This document shows, piece by piece, positions 1-5,066 of a DNA stretch of 5,209 nt (the stretch's first letter is position 1; every line of letters starts with the position of its first letter). The translations under genes were made by a program, and so were the position numbers. The stretch comes from Planctomycetota bacterium (GTDB lineage: Bacteria > Planctomycetota > Phycisphaerae > Sedimentisphaerales > Anaerobacaceae): the NCBI GenBank assembly GCA_003644295.1, contig QNBZ01000118.1, positions 1-5,209 of the forward strand, read 5' to 3'. A model generated the notes under the pieces. That model saw only the letters and a program-made list of their open reading frames with translations. It was not told the origin of the DNA and searched no databases.

Positions 1-120
1 GCGGATATGCCGCAGCGTTTTCGCAAACGCTATAGGGTTACTGGGGAGGAAATGGATTTAAGCAGGTTCGCTGAACCCAGGCCGGGGACAAAACCTTTCA
101 CTTTTGAAAAGTCCGATTGA
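1..120 (+). CDS. 3' end of an unidentified protein gene (partial)
   Basis: Frame 1 is open from the first base of the window to a TGA at 118-120, giving the last 39 residues of a protein that starts upstream. The other two forward frames close within about 60 bases. The tail is polar and rich in Arg, Lys and Glu, ending in a Thr-Phe-Glu-Lys-Ser-Asp style terminus, with no membrane segment or recognisable motif. A Rho-independent terminator lies about 65 bases after the stop on the same strand, which is what the end of a plus-strand transcription unit should look like. Forty open codons can occur by chance, so the evidence is modest. I do not recognise the family and assign no function. Confidence 0.5.
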   Translation, partial: ADMPQRFRKRYRVTGEEMDLSRFAEPRPGTKPFTFEKSD

Positions 121-137
121 ATAATGAACAGTGGTCA

Positions 138-165
138 GCGTGTGCAAACAAGTTGCACACCCTAC
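138..165 (-). repeat. REP-like hairpin with a 5' GTAG
   Basis: A perfect 8-bp inverted repeat, GTGTGCAA at 140-147 and TTGCACAC at 153-160, encloses the 5-base loop ACAAG. Read on the minus strand the element begins GTAGGG at 165-160 and runs straight into the stem. A GTAG tetranucleotide just 5' of a short hairpin is typical of REP sequences mobilised by REP-associated tyrosine transposases (family knowledge). It lies between the partial gene and its terminator. There is no T tract, so it is not itself a terminator. Only one copy is in the window, so repeat status is inferred from form alone. Confidence 0.45.
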
Positions 166-185
166 TTGTCTCTATAGTTTGAATA

Positions 186-214
186 TAAGCCCCCAACTTT
201 ATGTTGGGGGTTTT
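186..214 (+). terminator. Rho-independent terminator of the upstream gene
   Basis: CCCCCAAC (190-197) pairs perfectly with GTTGGGGG (203-210) across the 5-base loop TTTAT, followed by TTTT (211-214). A G-T pair and two A-T pairs (187-189 with 211-213) can extend the stem. Position and strand fit termination of the partial gene ending at 120. Confidence 0.75.
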
Positions 215-511
215 AACTCCCAGGATGAACTTGGGGGCTTACGTCGTCCCGACTGGTCGGGACAACCATCCCCATCCGGATGAAACGCCCCCCGCACTTG
301 AAGTTTTTAAGTGCTGGGAGGATTCCGCATGCCGAGATACGGATTTGCGTGGTTGTTGCAGAAGTCAAAAAGTGGATGTTTCGATTTGCCTTTCGTGTTT
401 TTTATGTTAGACTTTATTTGGTTGAAGCCGAGAAGAGAGTAACTGGAAAATAAATAGTAGATAATAAATAATGTTTCTATTGGGGGGGCCATATAAGTTT
501 CTTTCCGAGTG
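215..511. other. Gene-less region with small hairpins
   Basis: I see no supportable gene here. The region holds three short inverted repeats: GTCCCGA (246-252) with TCGGGAC (257-263); the 10-bp palindrome CATCCGGATG (273-282); and GCACTT (294-299) with AAGTGC (309-314), the last flanked by C and G runs that can lengthen the stem. From about 385 it becomes AT-rich. A weak promoter-like pair, TTGCCT (386-391) and TAGACT (408-413) with a 16-bp spacer, points toward the strong terminator at 512-544. The open frames at 201-410 (plus) and 307-492 (minus) lack ribosome binding sites and recognisable protein character. The region could encode a small RNA, be a pile-up of repeat remnants, or be a decayed gene. 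Confidence 0.4.
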
Positions 512-544
512 AGTCCCTGCGCGCAATGCGCAGGGACTTTTTTT
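512..544 (+). terminator. Strong Rho-independent terminator with no obvious gene upstream
   Basis: AGTCCCTGCGC (512-522) pairs over all 11 bases with GCGCAGGGACT (528-538) across the loop GCAAT, and seven T residues run from 538 to 544. This is the best terminator in the window. The nearest plus-strand coding sequence upstream ends at 120 and already has its own terminator, so this one probably ends a transcript made from within 215-511. Confidence 0.85.
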
Positions 545-686
545 ACAAAAAAACACCGGCAGAAAACGCTGTGAGTTTTTTAAAACTATTCCCGTTAATG
601 CTTATCCTGTCGTAAATTGAGACCGTCCAAAATAAAATTTAACAGCTTCAGATTCGAGTTGTTCACGGGATTCTGCGACTTTTTTT

Positions 687-714
687 TTGACATACTATAT
701 CTTGGGTTTAGAAT
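687..714 (+). promoter_or_regulatory. sigma70-type promoter of the nrdR operon
   Basis: A consensus -35 box TTGACA (687-692) is followed, after 16 bp, by TAGAAT (709-714), which matches the TATAAT consensus at five of six bases. A run of T immediately upstream (681-688) could act as an UP-like element. Transcription would start near 721, leaving a leader of about 85 bases before nrdR. Confidence 0.75.
692..707 (+). promoter_or_regulatory. Putative NrdR box in the nrdR promoter spacer
   Basis: The 16 bases here match the published NrdR-box consensus as I recall it (acaCwAtATaTwGtgt) at 13 of 16 positions, including all of the strongly conserved ones (C, A, A, T, T, G). Mismatches are at 693, 701 and 705. 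The site fills the spacer between the -35 and -10 boxes, where a bound repressor would block RNA polymerase. NrdR boxes are normally paired about three helical turns apart. I found no convincing second box, only a weak half-match near 663-678. Confidence 0.45.
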
Positions 715-804
715 ATCCGGTGCGGTGAGATGTGGTATCGCCAATTATGGTTTGCAAAGAGTTCTTGATGTCCGGATAAACAGGCAGTAAGGTGGGCTTG
801 GTTT

Positions 805-1296
805 GTGAGATGTCCCTTTTGCAAGGAGAATCAAGATAAGGTCGTCGACTCGCGCTCCAGCGATTCCGGCAGGATAATCAGACGTCGGCGTCAGTGCTTG
901 GCCTGTGGGAGGCGCTTTACCACTTATGAAAAGGTCGGTGAAAGTTTTAAGCTCTATGTGGTAAAAAAGGATAACCTGCGTGTCCCTTATGACAGGGATA
1001 AGGTCATCGGCGGTTTGCAGAAGGCCTGTTATAAAAGGGAAGTCCCGGCAGAGCAAATTCAGCAGATAGCCGACAGAGTGGAGGAGGATATATTCCACAA
1101 TTTCGATAAGGAGGTTTCTTCGGCCTTTATCGGTGAGAGCGTAATGAAGCATCTGCGCACGGTTGACAAGGTCGCATACATCCGTTTTGCCAGTGTCTAT
1201 CGCGACTTCAAGGATGCAGGCGAATTGATTGAGGAGGTTACTAATGTTATCCAGCAGGCCGAGAGCGCCGGCCAGCCGGAGCTATTCGAGGGATAA
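805..1296 (+). CDS. nrdR: Transcriptional repressor NrdR
   Basis: NrdR is the cytoplasmic, nucleotide-sensing repressor of ribonucleotide reductase genes: it reads ATP and dATP through an ATP-cone and binds NrdR boxes through a zinc ribbon. Both domains are complete in these 163 residues. The zinc ribbon has C3-P-F-C6 and C31-L-A-C34, followed by the family-typical G-R-R-F-T-T-Y-E (35-42), with the basic R-R-R-R stretch at 26-29. The ATP-cone spans about 50-138, starting at K-D-N-L-R-V-P-Y-D and ending Y-I-R-F-A-S-V-Y-R-D-F. The length is slightly above the usual 150 or so, with a short Glu-rich tail. The GTG start at 805 is chosen because M-R-C-P-F-C is the canonical beginning and AAGGTGGG (789-796) sits just upstream. 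It is the first gene of an operon with the ATP-cone gene that follows 42 bases later. A putative NrdR box in its promoter suggests autoregulation. Confidence 0.97.
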   Translation: MRCPFCKENQDKVVDSRSSDSGRIIRRRRQCLACGRRFTTYEKVGESFKLYVVKKDNLRVPYDRDKVIGGLQKACYKREVPAEQIQQIADRVEEDIFHNFDKEVSSAFIGESVMKHLRTVDKVAYIRFASVYRDFKDAGELIEEVTNVIQQAESAGQPELFEG

Positions 1297-1338
1297 AAGA
1301 GCTTTGAGTTTTTAGTCGTTTCGCAGGGAGGCAAAAAG

Positions 1339-1926
1339 GTGGGGATTAAATGGCAGCTTAAAGTCATAAAGGCCGATGGTACTGTCGAGGAGTATCTGCA
1401 CACCAAAGTCATCGGGGCTGTCGGTAACGCTCTCAATGGGATTGGTCAGCCGGACATTTGCGTTGCCGAGCAGATTGCGGATGTGGTAACGTATTTTCTT
1501 TATCACAGTCAGAACCGCAGAGCTGTAACTACCAGCGAGATATTGTCCATAATCAAAGCGGCTTTGACGACCACGGGATACGAGGAAGCTGCTGTCGCCA
1601 TTAGCGAGCATCACTTTGAGCGCAAGCTTAAGCGTTGTCGTATCGAAGTTATCTCGGCGGATATTCAGGAACTGGCTGATGTCGAACAGCTTGCCGGCGA
1701 TGAAGAATCAGGCAGCCGGTCTCGCTGGGACAAGTCCAGGATAGTCGCCGACCTCGTAACAAAGCACAGCTTTTGTCGGCAGACCGCCAGGATGATTGCC
1801 TCGATGGTCGAGGAGAAAGTATTTAGTATGGGCATTACTCTGGTACCGGCCAGCTTGATAAAACAGCTTGTATTGGGTGATGCCGCTTCGGTTCTGCGTG
1901 CCCAGCGCCAACTACAAACCGTCTAA
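1339..1926 (+). CDS. Stand-alone ATP-cone protein in the nrdR operon
   Basis: This 195-residue protein carries a clear ATP-cone, the nucleotide-binding regulatory domain of NrdR and of ribonucleotide reductases, but no reductase domain and no zinc ribbon. The cone covers about residues 7-97: V-I-K-A-D-G-T-V-E-E-Y at 9-19, V-T-T-S-E-I at 63-68, and G-Y-E-E-A-A-V-A-I-S-E-H at 80-91. After an acidic linker (about 106-128) a second segment, W130-D-K-S-R-I-V to about 186, resembles the first part of another ATP-cone or the N-terminal region of class III reductases, but lacks the closing helix. The GTG start at 1339 is supported by AGGGAGG at 1325-1331. It lies 42 bases after nrdR on the same strand, so co-transcription is likely. 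A role as nucleotide sensor or NrdR partner is inference. Its end converges on miaA with a 5-bp gap and no terminator between them. Confidence 0.8.
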   Translation: MGIKWQLKVIKADGTVEEYLHTKVIGAVGNALNGIGQPDICVAEQIADVVTYFLYHSQNRRAVTTSEILSIIKAALTTTGYEEAAVAISEHHFERKLKRCRIEVISADIQELADVEQLAGDEESGSRSRWDKSRIVADLVTKHSFCRQTARMIASMVEEKVFSMGITLVPASLIKQLVLGDAASVLRAQRQLQTV

Positions 1927-1931
1927 CCTGA

Positions 1932-2867
1932 TTATTCAACGTTGTTCAGTAATCTTATTGTGTGCTTGAGGATTTCCTCGGCGGATTCTTTCGGCTCGAT
2001 GTCGAGCCAGTGGACGTTCCTGAAAGTCCTGAACCACGTCCGTTGATGCTTGGCTAACCGCCGGGTGTTCTTCTTTATGAGTTCAATAGCCCCCTCAAGA
2101 GTTGTTTTACCATTTAGATAATCTGTAATTTCAGCGTAGCCGATTGCGCAGCGGGCCTGCTTACTCATCGGCTTATCTTCTGCCAAAAGCGATTTAACCT
2201 CCTCAACAAAACCCTGCTCGACCATTCTTTTCACTCTTGCGTTAATCCTTTTATTTTCTTCGGCTCTTTCTCTTCGCAGGCCGATTATCGTCCAGTCGTG
2301 GCTCGTAGTTTTATTCCACTGCTGCTGAAAATCTGAAATTGGCTTGTTAGTGAGTTTGTGGACTTCCAACGCCCTGATTATACGTTTGGAATCGTTTGGG
2401 TGAATCCGCTCGGCGGCTGTCGGGTCGATTTTTTGCAGTTCGCAGTAAAGCTGTTCCAGACCATCGGCCTTCGCTCTTTTTCGCAATTCAGTGCGTACCT
2501 GCTCATCGGTTCCCGGGCCTTCGAAGAGGCCATACAAAAGCGCCTTTATGTACAGGGCTGTGCCGCCGACAGCTATTATCGGCTTATCTCGGCCTTTTAT
2601 CTCGGTTATTGCCTGGTGAGCCAAGTCGAGAAACGTCCCCACGCTGAACGGCTCACTCGGTTCAACTATGTCAATCAGATGGTAGCCGATGCGCTCACGG
2701 GCCTCTTTGGGCGGCTTGGCGGTGCCGATGTCCATCCGCCGATATACCTTCATCGAGTCGATGCTGATTATTTCAGCGCCGATTGTCTTTGCCAACTCGA
2801 AGGCCAGTCGTCCCTTGCCCGATGCGGTAACGCCGAGAATTAGAATGGTTTGTTGTTCATTGTTCAT
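1932..2867 (-). CDS. miaA: tRNA dimethylallyltransferase MiaA
   Basis: MiaA transfers a dimethylallyl group from DMAPP to N6 of adenosine 37 in tRNAs that read codons starting with U. With the ATG at 2865-2867 it has 311 residues, the normal length. Visible features are the P-loop G12-V-T-A-S-G-K-G19, the D-S-M-K-V-Y-R-R-M-D-I-G-T-A-K-P block (37-52), G-G-T-A-L-Y-I (101-107), D-S-K-R-I-I-R-A-L-E (149-158), A-I-G-Y-A-E-I and the C-terminal T-R-R-L-A-K-H-Q-R-T-W-F-R. The P-loop has Gly where most MiaA proteins have Ser or Thr after the Lys. The same frame is open back to an ATG at 2990, but that would add 41 residues with no family counterpart and overlap ispA; starting at 2867 puts the P-loop where it belongs. 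No strong ribosome binding site is seen for either start. The gene is divergent from ispA, 80 bp away, and convergent with the ATP-cone gene. Confidence 0.95.
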   Translation of the reverse strand: MNNEQQTILILGVTASGKGRLAFELAKTIGAEIISIDSMKVYRRMDIGTAKPPKEARERIGYHLIDIVEPSEPFSVGTFLDLAHQAITEIKGRDKPIIAVGGTALYIKALLYGLFEGPGTDEQVRTELRKRAKADGLEQLYCELQKIDPTAAERIHPNDSKRIIRALEVHKLTNKPISDFQQQWNKTTSHDWTIIGLRRERAEENKRINARVKRMVEQGFVEEVKSLLAEDKPMSKQARCAIGYAEITDYLNGKTTLEGAIELIKKNTRRLAKHQRTWFRTFRNVHWLDIEPKESAEEILKHTIRLLNNVE

Positions 2868-2878
2868 CGTGCGTGGTT

Positions 2879-2884
2879 TATAAT
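2879..2884 (+). promoter_or_regulatory. Possible -10 box for ispA
   Basis: The 80-bp gap between the divergent miaA and ispA starts must hold promoters for both. On the plus strand a perfect TATAAT lies at 2879-2884, 63 bases before the ispA ATG. The hexamer 17 bp upstream (TTCATT, 2856-2861) is a poor -35 and lies inside the start of miaA. On the minus strand several AT-rich hexamers could serve miaA, but none stands out. Confidence 0.35.
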
Positions 2885-2947
2885 TTTCTGTAAAAGCTCG
2901 CAGAATCATATAAAATACAGATTCCAGTATAAAAGGCAAGATACGAT

Positions 2948-3871
2948 ATGTCGAATACGGGTTTTGATATCCAGTTGCAACTGAAGGCACAGTTGGTTAA
3001 TAATACGCTGCGTCGGCTTCTGGCTTCTCGCCAGATTGACGGCGATTTGAAAGAGGCGATGAGATACACGCTGGAAGCGCCGGGAAAACGCGTGCGGGCG
3101 GCGCTGGTTCTGTGGTGCTGTGAAGTTGTCGAAGGCCGAACAAACCACAACTCCGAAATCGCAGCGGCGGCACTCGAAATTGTGCATACGTACTCGCTTG
3201 TACACGATGATTTGCCGGCGATGGACGATGATGATATGCGGCGTGGCCGGTCCGCCTGCCATAAACAATTCGATGAGGCGACTGCTATACTTACCGGCGA
3301 CGCCCTGCTGACGCTGGCCTTTGAGGTTTTGGCAGAAGAAATAGACGAGCCGACCGTTGCGGTAAAGTTAATCACTGAATTAGCAAAAGCAGCCGGGCCA
3401 GCCGGTATGATTGCGGGACAAATGGCCGACCTTAAAGCCGAGGAAATCGGAAATCGAAAACCTGTGGTGAGCGAAGTCGAACCATCGGAAATCGAAAATC
3501 AACTGGAATATATCCACATAAACAAGACAGCCAAGATGTTCCGCTGTGCCGCTGCGATGGGGGCTGTCTGCGGCGGTGCGGGCGATACGCAATTCAACAG
3601 TTTGTGTGAGTACGGCCTGAAAATTGGGCTGGGCTTCCAGATAGCCGATGACATTCTTGACGTTTCTGCTTCGAGCGAACAGTTGGGCAAGACCGCCGGC
3701 AAAGACGCCAAAGCTGGCAAGGCAACTTACCCAGCCGTAATCGGGATGGAAAAATCAAAGCAATTGGCAAAGAAGTTAGCTGACGAGGCGATAACGGCTT
3801 TGCAGCCGTTCGGCCCCGAAGCTGATACGCTGCGACAATTAGCGACAGCGCTTTTGCAAAGAACAAGGTAA
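2948..3871 (+). CDS. ispA: Polyprenyl synthetase, farnesyl/geranylgeranyl diphosphate synthase (IspA-like)
   Basis: This cytoplasmic, magnesium-dependent trans-prenyltransferase condenses IPP with allylic diphosphates to make C15 (possibly C20) diphosphates for quinones, carotenoids or undecaprenyl carriers. Family marks in order are G-K-R at 46-48, the first Asp-rich motif D87-D-L-P-A-M-D93 followed by R-R-G (98-100), T-G-D-A-L-L-T-L-A (116-124), G-Q-M-A-D-L (157-162), L-E-Y-I-H-I-N-K-T (186-194), the second Asp-rich motif D234-D-I-L-D238, and G-K-D-A-K-A-G-K-A-T-Y-P (251-262). All catalytic residues are present. At 307 residues it is a little long: the loop between D-L-K-A-E and L-E-Y-I-H is about 10 residues longer than usual and contains P-V-V-S-E-V-E-P, apparently a translated repeat insertion (3461-3484). 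The ATG at 2948 is preceded by AAAAGG (2931-2936), a moderate ribosome binding site. Chain length cannot be fixed from sequence alone. Confidence 0.93.
   Translation: MSNTGFDIQLQLKAQLVNNTLRRLLASRQIDGDLKEAMRYTLEAPGKRVRAALVLWCCEVVEGRTNHNSEIAAAALEIVHTYSLVHDDLPAMDDDDMRRGRSACHKQFDEATAILTGDALLTLAFEVLAEEIDEPTVAVKLITELAKAAGPAGMIAGQMADLKAEEIGNRKPVVSEVEPSEIENQLEYIHINKTAKMFRCAAAMGAVCGGAGDTQFNSLCEYGLKIGLGFQIADDILDVSASSEQLGKTAGKDAKAGKATYPAVIGMEKSKQLAKKLADEAITALQPFGPEADTLRQLATALLQRTR
3461..3484 (+). repeat. Dispersed palindromic element inserted in ispA
   Basis: The core GAGCGAAGTCGA (3469-3480) is bracketed by complementary arms TGGT (3465-3468) and ACCA (3481-3484). This core with variable but matching arms resembles a small dispersed element found in many bacterial genomes, recognisable in proteins as peptides like V-V-S-E-V-E-P or V-L-S-A-V-E-G (from memory). 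It is flanked by a perfect 15-bp direct repeat, ATCGGAAATCGAAAA, at 3446-3460 and 3484-3498, which looks like a duplication made on insertion. The reading frame of ispA is kept through it. Confidence 0.55.
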
Positions 3872-3906
3872 GCGATTATCGAAAATGCGTCCGGAAGTAC
3901 GACTTC

Positions 3907-3989
3907 ACTTCGGCAAATCTGCCGAACACCCTCGGCAAAATTGCAGCAGTGACTTCGGCAAATCTGCGATTCGACTTCGGCAAAAATGC
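3907..3989. repeat. Four-copy tandem repeat, period 22-23 bp
   Basis: Four 16-bp units related to ACTTCGGCAAATCTGC begin at 3907, 3929, 3952 and 3974. Units 1 and 3 are identical, unit 4 differs by two bases, and unit 2 is more diverged (CCCTCGGCAAAATTGC). Spacers are 6-7 bp and unrelated. In unit 1 the sequence TTCGGCA-AATC-TGCCGAA (3910-3927) forms a 7-bp hairpin. The period is not a multiple of three, which argues against coding origin, and it is close to two helical turns. The array begins 36 bases after the ispA stop codon. Confidence 0.8.
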
Positions 3990-4037
3990 GGTACTACTAA
4001 TAACAATACTAATAGAGAAACTAATAGAGCGATTATT

Positions 4038-4083
4038 GCGCCGCCGGCGCCTTTGCCTGCCGGGGGGCAGGCACCGGCGGCGC
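4038..4083. repeat. GC-rich nested hairpin downstream of ispA
   Basis: GCGCCGCCGG (4038-4047) pairs over 10 bp with CCGGCGGCGC (4074-4083). Inside, after a six-base one-sided bulge, TGCCTGCC (4054-4061) pairs over 8 bp with GGCAGGCA (4066-4073) around a GGGG loop. There is no T tract directly after it, so intrinsic termination is doubtful, although it could still stabilise the ispA mRNA end. Its GC content contrasts sharply with the AT-rich bases on either side, suggesting an inserted repeat unit. Confidence 0.6.
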
Positions 4084-4124
4084 TGATAGGCGCATTTTGT
4101 TGAAATTTGCAACCATTGCGGTGT

Positions 4125-4144
4125 TGTCAAAAGAGTTTTTGACA
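4125..4144. promoter_or_regulatory. Palindrome overlapping the nfnA -35 box (possible operator)
   Basis: TGTCAAAA (4125-4132) and TTTTGACA (4137-4144) form a perfect 8-bp inverted repeat with a 4-bp centre, GAGT. The right arm contains the -35 hexamer. A two-fold symmetric site in this position is a typical place for a dimeric regulator. The half-site does not clearly match a regulator I can name; it is not a good match to the Rex consensus. Confidence 0.4.
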
Positions 4145-4167
4145 TACCGGCTTTTGCGTGCGATAAT
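4139..4167 (+). promoter_or_regulatory. sigma70-type promoter of nfnA
   Basis: A consensus TTGACA (4139-4144), a 17-bp spacer and GATAAT (4162-4167, five of six to consensus) form a strong promoter. Transcription would start near 4174, about 32 bases before the nfnA ATG, which is preceded by GAAAGG (4191-4196). The 12 bases TTTTTGACATAC are shared with the nrdR promoter. Confidence 0.75.
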
Positions 4168-4205
4168 CACCGTTTTCAGGAAATCCAGCAGAAAGGTAGT
4201 AAAGA

Positions 4206-5042
4206 ATGTCGCACAAAATCGTATCTAAAAAACAACTCTCGCAGGACGTCTTCACCGCTGAAATCGAAGCTCCGCTCATCGCCAAATCGAGAAAGCCGGG
4301 CCAATTCGTCATTATCAGTATAAACAGCGAATACAGCGAGCGAATCCCTTTGACAATCGCCGATGCAGATTCCGAAAAGGGCGTTATCCGTCTAATCTGG
4401 CAGCGCGTCGGCAAAACCACCGCCGAGTTGGCTGATATGCGCATTGGAGACGAAATCGCCAACATTGTCGGGCCGTTAGGAAAGCCGACCCATATCGAAA
4501 ATTTCGGCAACGTTGTCTGCGTCGGAGGCGGGGTCGGAAATGCACCCTTACTGCCTATCACAAAAGCTCTCAAAGCAGCAGGAAATAAAATCGTCAGCAT
4601 CCTCGGAGCGAGAAATAAGGAACTGCTTATCCTCGAAGATGAATTCGCCGCAATTTCCGATGAGCTGCTCATCACAACCGACGACGGCTCATACTGCCGA
4701 AAGGCGCTGGTAACAGAACCGTTAAAAGAGGTTTGTCAACGCAGCGAAAAACCACAGCAGGCCTTTGTAATCGGCCCAGCTATAATGATGAAGTTCTGCT
4801 GCGAGGTTACAAAGCAATTTAATGTCCCTACGCAGGTCTCGCTCAATACCATTATGGTCGATGGCACGGGTATGTGCGGCGGCTGCCGAGTCGAGGTTGA
4901 CGGCAAGCCGAAATTCGTCTGCGTGGACGGCCCGGAGTTTGACGGACATAAGGTTAATTTCGACCTGATGATGAAAAGATTAAGCGCTTATAAAGACCAG
5001 GAACAAAAGGCCTACGAACAGTATAAAAAAGACATAATATAG
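4206..5042 (+). CDS. nfnA: NfnA/SudB: FAD and [2Fe-2S] subunit of ferredoxin-NADP+ oxidoreductase
   Basis: This is the small subunit of the NADH-dependent reduced ferredoxin:NADP+ oxidoreductase NfnAB, also described as sulfide dehydrogenase subunit SudB, and related to PyrK. It binds FAD and NAD(H) and carries one [2Fe-2S] cluster. Visible are the FAD-binding region with P-G-Q-F-V and R-I-P-L-T-I-A-D (residues about 30-55), the NAD-binding region V-G-G-G-V-G-N-A-P-L-L-P (about 102-113), and the C-terminal cluster site D219-G-T-G-M-C224-G-G-C227 with C239 before V-D-G-P-E-F-D-G-H. In characterised NfnA the cluster is held by three Cys and one Asp, and D219, C224, C227 and C239 fit that. The normal length of about 280 and the M-C-G-G-C-R plus G-P-E-F-D-G-H signature favour NfnA over PyrK. 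The usual partner NfnB (SudA) does not follow within the 167 bases left. Sulfide dehydrogenase activity cannot be excluded. Confidence 0.88.
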   Translation: MSHKIVSKKQLSQDVFTAEIEAPLIAKSRKPGQFVIISINSEYSERIPLTIADADSEKGVIRLIWQRVGKTTAELADMRIGDEIANIVGPLGKPTHIENFGNVVCVGGGVGNAPLLPITKALKAAGNKIVSILGARNKELLILEDEFAAISDELLITTDDGSYCRKALVTEPLKEVCQRSEKPQQAFVIGPAIMMKFCCEVTKQFNVPTQVSLNTIMVDGTGMCGGCRVEVDGKPKFVCVDGPEFDGHKVNFDLMMKRLSAYKDQEQKAYEQYKKDII

Positions 5043-5066
5043 AATACAGTAGTCAGAATAACAGAG

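Noticed and set aside
1..120. Considered as the end of a structural RNA such as RNase P or SRP RNA because of the GGTTC-GCT-GAACC hairpin at 65-77
   Set aside because: None of the conserved core sequences of those RNAs could be found, and one reading frame is open throughout.
201..410. 69-codon plus-strand open frame after the first terminator
   Set aside because: It starts inside the loop of the terminator, has no ribosome binding site, runs through three hairpins and has no recognisable protein character.
307..492. 61-codon minus-strand open frame
   Set aside because: No ribosome binding site or family resemblance, and its length is readily explained by the AT-rich, stop-poor composition on that strand.
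471..512. 13-codon frame ending exactly at the strong terminator, considered as a leader peptide
   Set aside because: No ribosome binding site precedes the ATG and the codons show no run of a single regulatory amino acid; there is also no structural gene directly after the terminator.
745..1152. 135-codon minus-strand frame opposite nrdR
   Set aside because: nrdR is unmistakable on the plus strand; the antisense frame shows no family features.
2868..2990. Longer MiaA start at 2990
   Set aside because: It would add 41 residues before the normal start of the fold and overlap the first 43 bases of ispA; the ATG at 2867 places the P-loop at the usual position.
3907..3989. The tandem array considered as a CRISPR
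   Set aside because: Units are only 16 bp and spacers 6-7 bp, far too short, and no cas gene is present.
3876..4145. 89-codon minus-strand frame, with a repeated R-F-A-E-V peptide
   Set aside because: The peptide repeat simply reflects the DNA repeat, whose period is not a multiple of three, and the frame crosses the GC-rich hairpin and the nfnA promoter.
4206..5042. PyrK, the dihydroorotate dehydrogenase electron transfer subunit
   Set aside because: The C-terminal cluster motif and the G-P-E-F-D-G-H segment match NfnA/SudB better, and no pyrD lies beside it in the window.
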